From positions 1 to 16,023 of the forward strand of contig CANJCG010000029.1 in assembly GCA_947472655.1 (NCBI GenBank): DNA of 16,023 bases, written 5' to 3'. A program made the position numbers and the translations under genes. The stretch's first letter is position 1. Every line of letters starts with the position of its first letter. Shown here piece after piece: positions 1 through 7,509 of the stretch. This stretch comes from Actinomycetota bacterium (GTDB lineage: Bacteria > Actinomycetota > Actinomycetes > S36-B12). The notes under the pieces were generated by a model, which searched no databases, was not told the origin of the DNA, and saw only the letters and a program-made list of their open reading frames with translations.

Positions 1-204
1 GAACTTGATGAATTCAGCGGTCGCGTAAGCGATAGCGGTGAAGGTCGATGGACGGCTATTGCAGGCATCGAAGAGGGTGTACCTGCGCCAGTCTTAACGG
101 CAGCATTGCAGGAGCGCTTCTCTTCTCAAGGCACTTCATTATTTGCCGACAAGCTTCTTTCCGCGATGCGCAAAGAATTTGGTGGACACGACGAAAAACA
201 ATAG
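1..204 (+). CDS. gnd: 6-phosphogluconate dehydrogenase (decarboxylating), C-terminal fragment
   Basis: Frame 1 is open from the left edge to a TAG at 202-204, giving the last 67 residues; the start lies outside the window. The peptide carries the typical Gnd C-terminal signature: GRWTAIAGIEEGVPAPVLTA, then ERFSSQG, then FADKLLSAMRKEFGGH. The GRW-T...EGVPAP segment belongs to the all-helical C-terminal domain that completes the 6-phosphogluconate site. The enzyme oxidatively decarboxylates 6-phosphogluconate to ribulose 5-phosphate in the cytoplasmic oxidative pentose phosphate pathway, yielding NAD(P)H. The FGGH-EK ending resembles the shorter, YqeC/GndA-like branch, but the cofactor cannot be read from the fragment. 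The stop abuts the stop of the convergent mshC with no base between them. Confidence 0.93.
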   Translation, partial: ELDEFSGRVSDSGEGRWTAIAGIEEGVPAPVLTAALQERFSSQGTSLFADKLLSAMRKEFGGHDEKQ

Positions 205-1428
205 CTAAAGCGCTACGCCAAGAAGTGCCTGCACGCTGTCACGCATCAAGTTCATCGAAGTGACTGACTCACCCTCGCGATTTGTTGCCGCAAGTGCCCA
301 GGTATCAACAACGTCCAAAACTTCTGGCGTACGCAGGTCGTTGGCCAAATGTTGACGCATCCGTTCCAAATACGGCTCAAAATCTGGCGCCTTGTCTGAG
401 TTCGCAGCCTGACGCCAGATACTTAAACGGTCTTTTGCTCCTTCGAGCCCGTGCGCAGTCCATGCCCAGTCGATTCGATAATGATGTGCCAATAAGGCAA
501 GACGAATAGCCATCGGATCCACACCCGAGTGCCGCAGCTGCGATACAAAAACGAGGTTGCCACGGGACTTACTCATCTTGTGACCCTGCCACCCCACCAT
601 GCCTGCATGTACATAGTGTTGAGCGCAATTCACTCCACTGAGGGAAAAAGCCTCTGAGGCTCCCATCTCGTGGTGTGGGAAAGCTAAATCGCTACCGCCA
701 CCGAGCAGGTCAATTGAAGCCCCAAGATGATCCATCGCGATAGCTACGCATTCAATGTGCCAACCCGGGCGTCCATGGCCCAGTTTTGTATTCCATGCTG
801 GTTCATCGGGACGCGCGTCCTGCCATACCAAACAATCCAACGGATGGCGCTTTCCAGGGCGGTCTGGGTCTCCCCCGCGTTCGGAGAAAATAGCCAACAT
901 TTCAGTCTCGTCAAGCTTTGTTACGGATCCAAAATTAGGGTCAGAGTGCACAGAGAAATACAGATCGTTGTCAACGGCATACACAGATCCATTTGCCTGA
1001 AGTTTGGTCACGTATTCAGCCACTGAAGGAATCGCTTCGACAGCTCCAATGTATTGACGTGGGGGCACGACCTGAAGTTCGGTCATATCCTCGCGAAATA
1101 GTGCTGTTTCGCGTTGCGCAATGACTTGCCAATCCTCACCTCGTTCAATTGCGCGCTCAAGCAGTGGATCATCAATATCGGTGACGTTTTGTACGTAGTG
1201 AACCTCGTGCCCAGCATCGAGCCAGTATCGATGAATCAAGTCAAAAGCTACATACGTCGCGGCATGGCCCATATGGGTCGCGTCATAAGGAGTGATCCCA
1301 CAGACATACATCTTGGCGACAGGGCCAGGCGCGGTTGCCCGCACACTCTTGGAGGACGTGTCAAAGAGAAAAAGAGGCTGCCCTGATCCAGGTAGCTTCG
1401 GAACGGTCGGTTCTGGCCATGATTCCAC
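205..1428 (-). CDS. mshC: Cysteine:1D-myo-inosityl 2-amino-2-deoxy-alpha-D-glucopyranoside ligase (MshC)
   Basis: A 407-residue cytoplasmic ligase that joins L-cysteine, as cysteinyl-AMP, to GlcN-inositol in mycothiol biosynthesis. It is a class I aminoacyl-tRNA-synthetase fold derived from CysRS but without the tRNA-binding tail. Residues 43-56 read CGITPYDATHMGHA. The ITPYDATH wording separates MshC from true CysRS, and THMGHA is the HIGH-like motif. KMSKS is at 284-288. The expected zinc ligands C43, C227 and H252 are present. The GTG start at 1428 is preferred because the MESWPEP...LPG opening matches the family N-terminus and an AAGG lies 7 nt upstream. It is the last gene of a leftward operon, 32 nt after the SCO1664-family gene, and ends flush against gnd. 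The length is normal for the family. Confidence 0.96.
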   Translation of the reverse strand: MESWPEPTVPKLPGSGQPLFLFDTSSKSVRATAPGPVAKMYVCGITPYDATHMGHAATYVAFDLIHRYWLDAGHEVHYVQNVTDIDDPLLERAIERGEDWQVIAQRETALFREDMTELQVVPPRQYIGAVEAIPSVAEYVTKLQANGSVYAVDNDLYFSVHSDPNFGSVTKLDETEMLAIFSERGGDPDRPGKRHPLDCLVWQDARPDEPAWNTKLGHGRPGWHIECVAIAMDHLGASIDLLGGGSDLAFPHHEMGASEAFSLSGVNCAQHYVHAGMVGWQGHKMSKSRGNLVFVSQLRHSGVDPMAIRLALLAHHYRIDWAWTAHGLEGAKDRLSIWRQAANSDKAPDFEPYLERMRQHLANDLRTPEVLDVVDTWALAATNREGESVTSMNLMRDSVQALLGVAL

Positions 1429-1460
1429 TGCTTTACCTTAGCCAGTGCCTACACCGGCAT

Positions 1461-2243
1461 TTAAAAGAGTGGCCAAGGGATTGAAGGCCAGCCATGCGAA
1501 GGCGCCGGAAAACACCCGCTTTCGAGTAAATATTCTATGCGTGAGTGCAGTGCAGTGAGTTCATAGCCGGCAAGATATTCCTCTAGAAGTCGCTCGACAT
1601 CCGACCAATGTGACTCCAGAACTTCGACGTCTTTGATGAGCGCCCGAGGAATCGGCTCTCCCGCCCAGCCCCAAAGCACGGTGCGCAGCTTGGGCTCATC
1701 ATGAAAGGTGAGCCCGTGATCAATTCCCCAAAGCCGGTCGCCATCCCCGATAAGTACGTGTCCAGCCTTTCGGTCAGCGTTGTTCATGAGGGCATCGAGC
1801 ACGGCAATTTGCTGTAGATCGAGACGCTGTTGGTGAACCACGCTGACACTTTGACCGGTTTCGTTTTCACCAGATAGCACGTGCAGCCAACCTTCTGGCA
1901 GATCAGATGTTGCAACGAGGCTGACAACCCCATCTTCATCGGTTTCTTCAACCCACATTTGGACACTGCCTTCACCATATGGACCTTCATCGCGCCACAC
2001 AGTTACCGGTATTACAGCCCAACCCAAAATGTCACTGAGCTGATAGGCGGCGACTTCACGTCCAGCAAGGGAACCTTCAGCGAAATCCCATAAAGGTCGC
2101 TCTCCGTGAACGGGTTTATAGACACATTTGAGTTGAAACCCGTCTGGCGATGTCACGGTGCTGAGCAAGGTGGCATTGGATGACCCTGCTAGCCGGCCAA
2201 GAACTTCGAGTTCGCCGAATTTGAGTAGTGCTGTGATGTCCAT
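1461..2243 (-). CDS. SCO1664-family protein (PI3/4-kinase-like fold)
   Basis: A 260-residue soluble protein of the actinobacterial SCO1664 family, whose function is unknown. It has remnants of a phosphatidylinositol 3/4-kinase-like or HipA-like catalytic core. A VYKP lysine (K43) sits where such kinases bind ATP. LDALMNNADRKAGH (149-162) resembles the catalytic loop D-x4-N-x-D-R, and IDHGLTF (174-180) resembles the metal-binding D-H/F-G element. The RPLWDFAEGSLAGREVAAY segment (about 49-67) is a strong family signature. The ATG at 2243 overlaps the DUF3090 stop as TAATG, favouring coupled translation. An in-frame TTG at 2279 would add 12 residues but was judged less likely. It lies 32 nt upstream of mshC, so a role linked to mycothiol or inositol metabolism is possible but unproven. 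The substrate is unknown. Confidence 0.88.
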   Translation of the reverse strand: MDITALLKFGELEVLGRLAGSSNATLLSTVTSPDGFQLKCVYKPVHGERPLWDFAEGSLAGREVAAYQLSDILGWAVIPVTVWRDEGPYGEGSVQMWVEETDEDGVVSLVATSDLPEGWLHVLSGENETGQSVSVVHQQRLDLQQIAVLDALMNNADRKAGHVLIGDGDRLWGIDHGLTFHDEPKLRTVLWGWAGEPIPRALIKDVEVLESHWSDVERLLEEYLAGYELTALHSRIEYLLESGCFPAPSHGWPSIPWPLF

Positions 2244-2779
2244 TAGGGACGTCGCCGGAAACCATTGGCTCGTGGGCAAATATGACCAGATGGATCAAGG
2301 GGCTGACCACAAAATGGGCAAGCCGGTCGACCTGAGTTCACCATCGTGCGAGCACGCAGAATGAAGCTTCTTGCTTGGTCACTGGTGAGTCGCACACGCA
2401 GCGTGTCAACACCCTCCTCGTCGTCCTCACCTAAATCGGGAACATCCTCATCTGCAACGGCGTAGGCCTCGACGACAACTTTTTCGGCATCGTCATCCCA
2501 ACCGAGGGCGAGAGTTCCTACCCGAAATTCTTCAAAGATTGGCAGTTCCAATGGCTTTTCGTCGATTTCCCGGACAAAGCCAGTGTTTGTTCCAGAAATA
2601 GCCGAAAGGATTTGCTCTACGCGATCAGCTAAGGCTGCTACTTGCTGCTTTTCAATGACAACCGAAACGATGGAGTTTCCAGACCGTGCTTGCAAGAAAA
2701 ATGTGCGTTCACCGGGCATACCGACGGTGCCGACCACGAATCTTTCCGGTTCAGGGAAATCAAAGAGTTGTCGCGACAC
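2243..2779 (-). CDS. DUF3090 family protein with C-terminal zinc ribbon
   Basis: A 178-residue protein closely matching DUF3090, an actinobacterial family without assigned function. The N-terminus reads MSRQLFDFPEPERFVVGTVG, followed by GERTFFLQA and a segment around residues 42-58 (EKQQVAALADRVEQIL) typical of the family. The C-terminus, GRPACPFCGQPLDPSGHICPRANG (150-173), is a short C-x2-C...H-x-C ribbon (C154, C157, H166, C168) that probably binds zinc. The middle (about 100-130) is rich in Asp and Glu. The start is GTG at 2779, with an AGG-rich stretch about 10 nt upstream. Its stop overlaps the ATG of the kinase-like gene, and its start lies 37 nt after the phosphatase stop, so it sits in the middle of the operon. 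It could be an adaptor for one of its neighbours. Confidence 0.9.
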   Translation of the reverse strand: MSRQLFDFPEPERFVVGTVGMPGERTFFLQARSGNSIVSVVIEKQQVAALADRVEQILSAISGTNTGFVREIDEKPLELPIFEEFRVGTLALGWDDDAEKVVVEAYAVADEDVPDLGEDDEEGVDTLRVRLTSDQARSFILRARTMVNSGRPACPFCGQPLDPSGHICPRANGFRRRP

Positions 2780-2816
2780 GTGATGAGCCTACCTAAAGCC
2801 TTCGTGCGCGAATTTG

Positions 2817-3509
2817 CTAAGCCACATGGCCTGCTCCGCCACCCACAACAGCGTCACCCTTATGTGCCCGCTTGGACTTCTTGCTCGGGATAAGCCTGGT
2901 GAGATCGCTACCCATGTCATTGACATGAATAGCGAAAGGTCGATTCGGCGTGTACTGAATGACGCTGACAGAACATGGATCAATTTGTACGCGCTGATAC
3001 AGGTCTAAATGGGTACCCAGAGCGTTGCTGACGATTGCTTTGATCACATCGCCGTGGCTGACCATGACATAGATTCCATCGGGGCCGAACTGCCCGTTCC
3101 AATGATGCACGGCTGAAATCGCCCGATGTGCCATTTCTCGAATTGATTCGCCATTCTCGCCCGGGAAAACCGCGGCACTCGGATGGTTTTGCACAATCTT
3201 CCAAAGCGGCTCCTTCGCTAAATCGCGCAAAGGTCGGCCGGTCCAATCTCCGTATTTACATTCACCGATTCGGGGATCCAACGCAATATCTAGATCGCGA
3301 TCACCAACGATTGCCTCGGCTGTTTGAACCGTTCGCTCCAGCGGTGAAGCCACAATGCCTTTGATAGGTATGTCAGCAAGCCGCAGAGCTACTGTGGCAG
3401 CCTGTGCCTCCCCCACATCATCAAGAGTGATTCCAGGAGTCCAACCGGCAAGGATTCCGTCACGATTGGCAGCGGTTCGGCCATGGCGAACCAAAATAAG
3501 CGTGGTCAT
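2817..3509 (-). CDS. Histidine phosphatase family protein (MSMEG_4193-type putative phosphomutase)
   Basis: A 230-residue member of the phosphoglycerate-mutase-like histidine phosphatase superfamily. The catalytic LVRHGRT is at 6-12, with H9 as the phosphorylated histidine. SPLERTVQTA (55-64) supplies R59, E83 is the likely acid, and MVSHGDVI (149-156) supplies the second histidine, H152. The tail (about 208-230) is basic and then Gly-rich, ending in DAVVGGGAGHVA, a hallmark of the MSMEG_4193 subfamily. The family is annotated as phosphomutase, but such proteins are usually phosphatases and the substrate is unknown. The ATG at 3509 gives the normal N-terminus; the longer in-frame extension upstream runs into the divergent corA and is rejected. 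An ATG two codons earlier (3515) is an alternative. This is the first gene of the leftward operon ending in mshC. Confidence 0.92.
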   Translation of the reverse strand: MTTLILVRHGRTAANRDGILAGWTPGITLDDVGEAQAATVALRLADIPIKGIVASPLERTVQTAEAIVGDRDLDIALDPRIGECKYGDWTGRPLRDLAKEPLWKIVQNHPSAAVFPGENGESIREMAHRAISAVHHWNGQFGPDGIYVMVSHGDVIKAIVSNALGTHLDLYQRVQIDPCSVSVIQYTPNRPFAIHVNDMGSDLTRLIPSKKSKRAHKGDAVVGGGAGHVA

Positions 3510-3546
3510 GTGCATAGTCTCGCAGTACGTCCCCCAGAATAGGGCG

Positions 3547-4569
3547 ATGATCCGTGGGATGGGGCTGTACGGTCCTGGCAGCATCGAAGAATTCGACCAT
3601 ATGCACGACAAAAGCACCTTGCCACCGGTCTCCAGCACTTCGGCCGTGGCCAAACTCCGTGAGAGATGTGCTGCTCATCCGGGTTCATTTATCTGGGTCG
3701 GGTTACAGGATCCAGACACGGATGAACTACGCGAAATCGCCGAAATCTTTGAGCTCGCACCTTTTCAGGTTGAAGATGCGCTCAATCCAGCGCAACGGGC
3801 AAAATTTGATTTTGATGATTCTGGGCACGGCTTGGCAGTTGTCAAGATTCTTGATTACGTGGAGCATTCTTCCGATGTACACACGGGGCAGATTTCAATT
3901 TTCATCGGATCCAATTTCGCCATCACCGTTCGACTAGGGGCTGGCGGCGATCTTGGCGGTGCACGCAAAGATTTTGAGGCCGACCCTTCACTTCGATCAA
4001 ATGGCCCCATTGCGGTGCTGTACTCAGTGCTCGACAGAGTTGTCGACAACTACGTCACTGTGGCTGATGAAGTGAGCATCGATGTTGAAGAGCTCGAAAC
4101 CGCCGTATTTGACACTGGTTCGCACCACGATAACGCTGATCGAATTTACCGGCTGAAACGAGAAAATGTTGAGATCCGACGTGCAGTAGGACCGCTCGTA
4201 AATGTCGCTCATGATCTCGTTGAACTACGAATTGACTGGTTGCCAGCACTCATGCGGCCAAACTTTCGCGATATTGGTGAGCACGTATTACGCGTACATG
4301 ACGAAGTAGAAGGCACCGATACGCTGCTCTTGACCATGTTGACTGCGGCCACATCTCTTCAGGACCTTCAACAAAACAAAGACATGCGCAAGATCAGTTC
4401 GTGGGTGGCGATTGCGGCTGGACCCACGATGATCGCGGCAATCTACGGCATGAATTTTGATAATATGCCGGAGTTGAATTCACCGTATGGCTACCCGACC
4501 GTGCTTGGCGTCATGGCGATCACGTGCGTCACGCTTTATCGCGCCTTTAGGCGAAGCGGCTGGCTCTAG
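3547..4569 (+). CDS. corA: CorA family Mg2+/Co2+ transporter
   Basis: An integral-membrane divalent cation channel of about 340 residues, the usual CorA length. FIWVGLQDPDTDEL and PFQVEDALNPAQRAKFD (first 90 residues) match the cytoplasmic alpha/beta domain. The long helical stalk follows. The pore signature AIYGMNF has GMN at 301-303, and MPEL lies in the periplasmic loop. TM1 is about 281-300 and TM2 about 317-333, followed by a basic cytoplasmic tail (FRRSGWL). Start choice is uncertain: ATG 3547 is used because AGGG lies just upstream and the distance to the family core fits, with ATG 3559 and ATG 3601 as alternatives. The start diverges from the phosphatase start by only 37 bp, so the two promoters must overlap the coding regions. 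The TAG stop shares a palindromic CTAG with the uppP stop. Confidence 0.92.
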   Translation: MIRGMGLYGPGSIEEFDHMHDKSTLPPVSSTSAVAKLRERCAAHPGSFIWVGLQDPDTDELREIAEIFELAPFQVEDALNPAQRAKFDFDDSGHGLAVVKILDYVEHSSDVHTGQISIFIGSNFAITVRLGAGGDLGGARKDFEADPSLRSNGPIAVLYSVLDRVVDNYVTVADEVSIDVEELETAVFDTGSHHDNADRIYRLKRENVEIRRAVGPLVNVAHDLVELRIDWLPALMRPNFRDIGEHVLRVHDEVEGTDTLLLTMLTAATSLQDLQQNKDMRKISSWVAIAAGPTMIAAIYGMNFDNMPELNSPYGYPTVLGVMAITCVTLYRAFRRSGWL

Positions 4570-5396
4570 CTAACAAGCACTCCCATAGCGAGTAATGCCA
4601 TGACGCCAAAACCCAAGACGATTCGATACAAAACAAAAGGCCTGTAGGTTTTTGTTGTTACATAACGTAGCAACCACGAGATAACTGCGATACCGACAAA
4701 GAAGGCAATGACAGTTGCTAATAACGTCGGTCCCCACGAAGTGTTCGAGTCTTTGCCGATTTTGGTCATCTCATAAAAGCCAGAAGCAAGTACTGCTGGA
4801 ATGGCCAACAAGAAGGCGTATCGAGCGGCTGACTCGCGTGTGTATCCAAGCGCGAGTCCTGTTGAAATCGTTGCTCCTGATCGTGAAACTCCTGGAATGA
4901 GCGCGAGCGCTTGACCAAGACCAAAGATCAGACCATCTCGCCGGTTGAGTTCACTTAAGTCATGCTGTCTTGAGCCCAGTGCATCGGCAGCGCCCAGGAG
5001 CACGCCAAAAATGACGAGCATGACTGCCACTAACCATAAATTCCTTGCCGCTGTTTCAATTTGATTCGAGAAAACCAAGCCTAAAATTGAAATCGGAATC
5101 GTGCCGATGATGATGTACCAACCCATGCGAGCGTCTAGTTGCGACCGAAGTGAGCCGTCGCGCAAAGAGGCAAACCAAACCGTGACGATGCGTTTGATGT
5201 CGTTTCTGAAATAGACTAAGACCGCCAATTCAGTTCCGATTTGGGTGACCGCAGAGAAAGCGGCACCAGGATCCTGCCAACCAAAAAGTTGCGAAACAAT
5301 CAAAACATGCGCCGTCGATGAGACCGGCAAGAATTCTGTTAGACCCTGAACGACGCCCAGCACTATTGCCTCAAACCACGTAATTACTTCGTTCAT
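4566..5396 (-). CDS. uppP: Undecaprenyl-diphosphatase UppP (BacA type)
   Basis: A polytopic membrane protein of 276 residues that dephosphorylates undecaprenyl diphosphate to the monophosphate carrier lipid used for peptidoglycan and other envelope polymers. QGLTEFLPVSSTAH (17-30) contains the catalytic Glu21 and His30. PGVSRSGATIS (168-178) is the second signature, with Arg172. Gln17 replaces the first Glu of the E. coli E-x3-E pair, which I recall as common in actinobacterial homologues. About eight hydrophobic helices are visible. ATG 5396 is chosen because it overlaps the upstream oxidoreductase stop as ATGA and has AGGG about 8-10 nt upstream. A GTG three codons earlier is possible. The 3' end overlaps corA convergently. 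Confidence 0.95.
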   Translation of the reverse strand: MNEVITWFEAIVLGVVQGLTEFLPVSSTAHVLIVSQLFGWQDPGAAFSAVTQIGTELAVLVYFRNDIKRIVTVWFASLRDGSLRSQLDARMGWYIIIGTIPISILGLVFSNQIETAARNLWLVAVMLVIFGVLLGAADALGSRQHDLSELNRRDGLIFGLGQALALIPGVSRSGATISTGLALGYTRESAARYAFLLAIPAVLASGFYEMTKIGKDSNTSWGPTLLATVIAFFVGIAVISWLLRYVTTKTYRPFVLYRIVLGFGVMALLAMGVLVS

Positions 5397-6442
5397 GAAG
5401 CACACCCTGACAGATCTAGGACTTCAGACATCATTCGGACACTTGTGAGTTTGTCTTGGATCGTTTCTCCTACGGCGGTGAAAGTGAGATTTGTGACACC
5501 GGCCTGTGCATACGCCTGTAGACGATCAGCAACACGTGCAGGTGGACCGATTAAAGAAATTTGATCCAATAACTCAAACGGAAGAGCCGCTTGCGCGCCG
5601 ATGTAGTCCTTGGCTAAATACTTGTCTTGTACTTCTTTGGCGGCATGTTCGTAGCCCATTCTTTGCACGTTTTGATTGTAGAAATTCATCGTTCGACTAC
5701 CCATGCCCCCGATGTATAGGGCAGATCCGGGCCTGAGCGAATCAGCGCACGCCTCAAGATCATCACCGAACACCACTGATGTCGTGGCTATTACCTCAAA
5801 GTCCGACATCGATTTTCCGATGGATTGCCGAGCCTTTCGAACAAGTCCGAGAGTTTCATCGGCATGCTCAGGTGAGAATTGTACAGACATCCAGCCATCT
5901 GCAATTTCACCGGCAAGTTCCAATGATTTTGGACCAATAGCCGCCAGATAGATCGGAATCTGTTCGCGAACAGGATGGATAGTCAACGTCAAAGGTTTAC
6001 CTTGGCTATCAGGCAGTGGCAAGGTGAAACAGTCGCCGTCGTATTGCAAACGATCACGCGAAAGTGCCATCCGCACGATCTCCACATATTCGCGAGTGCG
6101 CTGCATCGGATGATCAAATCGAACGCCGTGCCAGCCCTCAGAAACCTGGGGTCCTGATAAACCAAGCCCTAACCGGAATCGTCCTCCAGAAAGAGTGTCC
6201 AACGTGGCTGCCGTCATCGCGGTGTTCGCTGGCGTACGACCAGGGATTTGGAAGACTCCCGAACCAATATCAACGCGTGTGGTGTGAGCAGCCACCCATG
6301 CCGCAACAGTTGCAGCATCCGAACCGTAGGCCTCGGAAGTCCACACAATGTCATACCCGAGTTTGTCTGCCTCTTGAGCAAGCACAATGTTTTGCGCATC
6401 ATTACCAGCCCCCCAGTAGCCGAGGTGAAGCCCGAGTTTCAT
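5393..6442 (-). CDS. LLM class F420-dependent oxidoreductase
   Basis: A 349-residue cytoplasmic protein of the luciferase-like monooxygenase superfamily, a TIM barrel using coenzyme F420 (or FMN) to transfer hydride. MKLGLHLGYWGAGND at the N-terminus, SEAYGSDAATVAAW near residue 36, the VDIGSGVFQIPGRTPANTAM strand, and LSGGRFRLGLGLSGPQVSEGWHG (about 85-107) match the actinobacterial F420-dependent branch. The substrate is unknown. ATG 6442 is supported by a strong AAAGGA Shine-Dalgarno 5 nt upstream and by family alignment; the open frame to 6604 overlaps the divergent reductase and is rejected. Its stop overlaps the uppP ATG, so the two form a coupled leftward pair. FMN use instead of F420 cannot be excluded from sequence alone. 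Confidence 0.9.
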   Translation of the reverse strand: MKLGLHLGYWGAGNDAQNIVLAQEADKLGYDIVWTSEAYGSDAATVAAWVAAHTTRVDIGSGVFQIPGRTPANTAMTAATLDTLSGGRFRLGLGLSGPQVSEGWHGVRFDHPMQRTREYVEIVRMALSRDRLQYDGDCFTLPLPDSQGKPLTLTIHPVREQIPIYLAAIGPKSLELAGEIADGWMSVQFSPEHADETLGLVRKARQSIGKSMSDFEVIATTSVVFGDDLEACADSLRPGSALYIGGMGSRTMNFYNQNVQRMGYEHAAKEVQDKYLAKDYIGAQAALPFELLDQISLIGPPARVADRLQAYAQAGVTNLTFTAVGETIQDKLTSVRMMSEVLDLSGCAS

Positions 6443-6447
6443 GTGCG

Positions 6448-6453
6448 TCCTTT
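6448..6453 (-). promoter_or_regulatory. Ribosome binding site deciding the LLM oxidoreductase start
   Basis: The leftward strand reads AAAGGA here, 5 nt before the ATG at 6442. It singles out this ATG over the longer in-frame extension, in which no comparable site is seen. The 65-bp space to the divergent aldo/keto reductase (6443-6507) must hold both promoters; I cannot assign -35/-10 boxes in it with confidence. Confidence 0.7.
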
Positions 6454-6507
6454 CGATTGTCAGCGAGCCTAATCCTGCCCGGTATGAAGCGCAGGTAACG
6501 TTCAAAC

Positions 6508-7491
6508 ATGCAACAACGACCACTAGGACGCTCTGGGCTCTGGGTTGGGCGCCTAGCCCTAGGCACAATGACGTGGGGCCGAGGTACCGATGAGTATGAG
6601 GCACGCGACCAACTAGCTCTCTTCTTGGACGCAGGAGGAACGTTAATCGACACGGCTGATGTGTATGTCGATGGAGTCGCTGAGCAATTATTGGGTGAGC
6701 TCCTTGAAGAATTTGGTGTACGAGAGCAAGTCGTCGTCGCTACCAAAGCGGGCCAACGCCCGGGCCACGAGGAACGACGCTTTGACTCATCTCGCATCCA
6801 TCTCATGCGAACCGTTGAAGCGTCACTACGCCGGCTACGAACCGATGTTATTGACGTTTGGCAGTTACATGCATACGACCCCATGACCCCCATGGAAGAA
6901 ACTATGTCGACCTGCGATGAGCTCGTTAAGAGTGGAAAGGTCCGGTACATCGGTATTTCAAATTTCAGTGGTTGGCAAACTGCGAGAGCCGCAACATGGC
7001 AACGCGCCGTTACTGGCAGGGCACCGATCGTCACAACGCAGATGGAGTACTCCCTTCTAGAACGGGGAATTGAACGCGAAATTGTTCCTGCTGCTCAAAG
7101 CCTTGGACTTGGAATTTTGCCTTGGTCTCCACTGGGCCGCGGAGTACTCACAGGTAAATACCGTCATGGAACACCCGCTGATTCTCGAGGTGGAAATGCA
7201 AATTCAGCCGGTTGGGTTCAGACGTATATGGATGAGCGTGGACGCCGGATCGTTGATGCTGTTGCAACAGCAGCAGACGGTCTAGGCGCGTCACCAACTG
7301 AAGTAGCACTGGCGTGGCTTCGCGACCGACCAGGCGTCGTCGCTCCAATCTTGGGCGCACGAACCAATAGTCAGTTATTGGCAGCACTTGCTAGCGATGA
7401 ACTCGAGTTGCCTGAAGAGATAAATCGCGCTCTAGATGAAATTTCCTCTCCAAGTTCTGGATATCCAGAATCTGGGTGGGCTCAACGCTAA
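6508..7491 (+). CDS. Aldo/keto reductase
   Basis: A 327-residue cytoplasmic NADPH-dependent oxidoreductase with the (beta/alpha)8 AKR fold. The catalytic tetrad is visible: D48 and Y53 in LIDTADVYVDG, K80 in VVATKAG, and H121 in WQLHAYD. GKVRYIGISNFSGWQ (about 147-161) and the phosphate-binding LPWSPLGRGVLTGKY (about 208-222) are typical of the YajO/Tas-like branch (AKR11-13). The physiological substrate cannot be inferred. ATG 6508 begins the standard MQQRPLGRSGL opening; only a distant AGG lies upstream. It diverges from the F420-dependent oxidoreductase, and the blh gene follows 106 bp later in the same direction, so cotranscription is possible. Confidence 0.93.
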   Translation: MQQRPLGRSGLWVGRLALGTMTWGRGTDEYEARDQLALFLDAGGTLIDTADVYVDGVAEQLLGELLEEFGVREQVVVATKAGQRPGHEERRFDSSRIHLMRTVEASLRRLRTDVIDVWQLHAYDPMTPMEETMSTCDELVKSGKVRYIGISNFSGWQTARAATWQRAVTGRAPIVTTQMEYSLLERGIEREIVPAAQSLGLGILPWSPLGRGVLTGKYRHGTPADSRGGNANSAGWVQTYMDERGRRIVDAVATAADGLGASPTEVALAWLRDRPGVVAPILGARTNSQLLAALASDELELPEEINRALDEISSPSSGYPESGWAQR

Positions 7492-7492
7492 T

Positions 7493-7509
7493 CAGGTATA
7501 CCAAACCTG
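7493..7509. repeat. Nested small palindrome in the aldo/keto reductase-blh gap
   Basis: Directly after the reductase stop, CAGGT (7493-7497) and ACCTG (7505-7509) form an inverted repeat. Inside it lies a perfect 8-bp palindrome, GGTATACC (7495-7502). A TTGACC that could be a -35 follows at 7513-7518, but no convincing -10 is found 16-18 bp later. It could be an operator for blh or chance. The rest of the 106-bp gap shows nothing I can name. Confidence 0.25.

Noticed and set aside
3510..3653. N-terminal extension of the histidine phosphatase from 3653
   Set aside because: The catalytic LVRHG normally lies at residues 6-10, and the extension overlaps the start of the divergent corA gene.
6443..6604. 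N-terminal extension of the F420-dependent oxidoreductase from 6604
   Set aside because: The strong AAAGGA site and family alignment fix the start at 6442; the extension overlaps the aldo/keto reductase.
6402..7034. A 210-codon leftward open frame opposite the aldo/keto reductase
   Set aside because: It lies antisense to a gene with a complete catalytic tetrad, its translation is Ser/Arg-rich low-complexity, and it also overlaps the start of the F420-dependent oxidoreductase.
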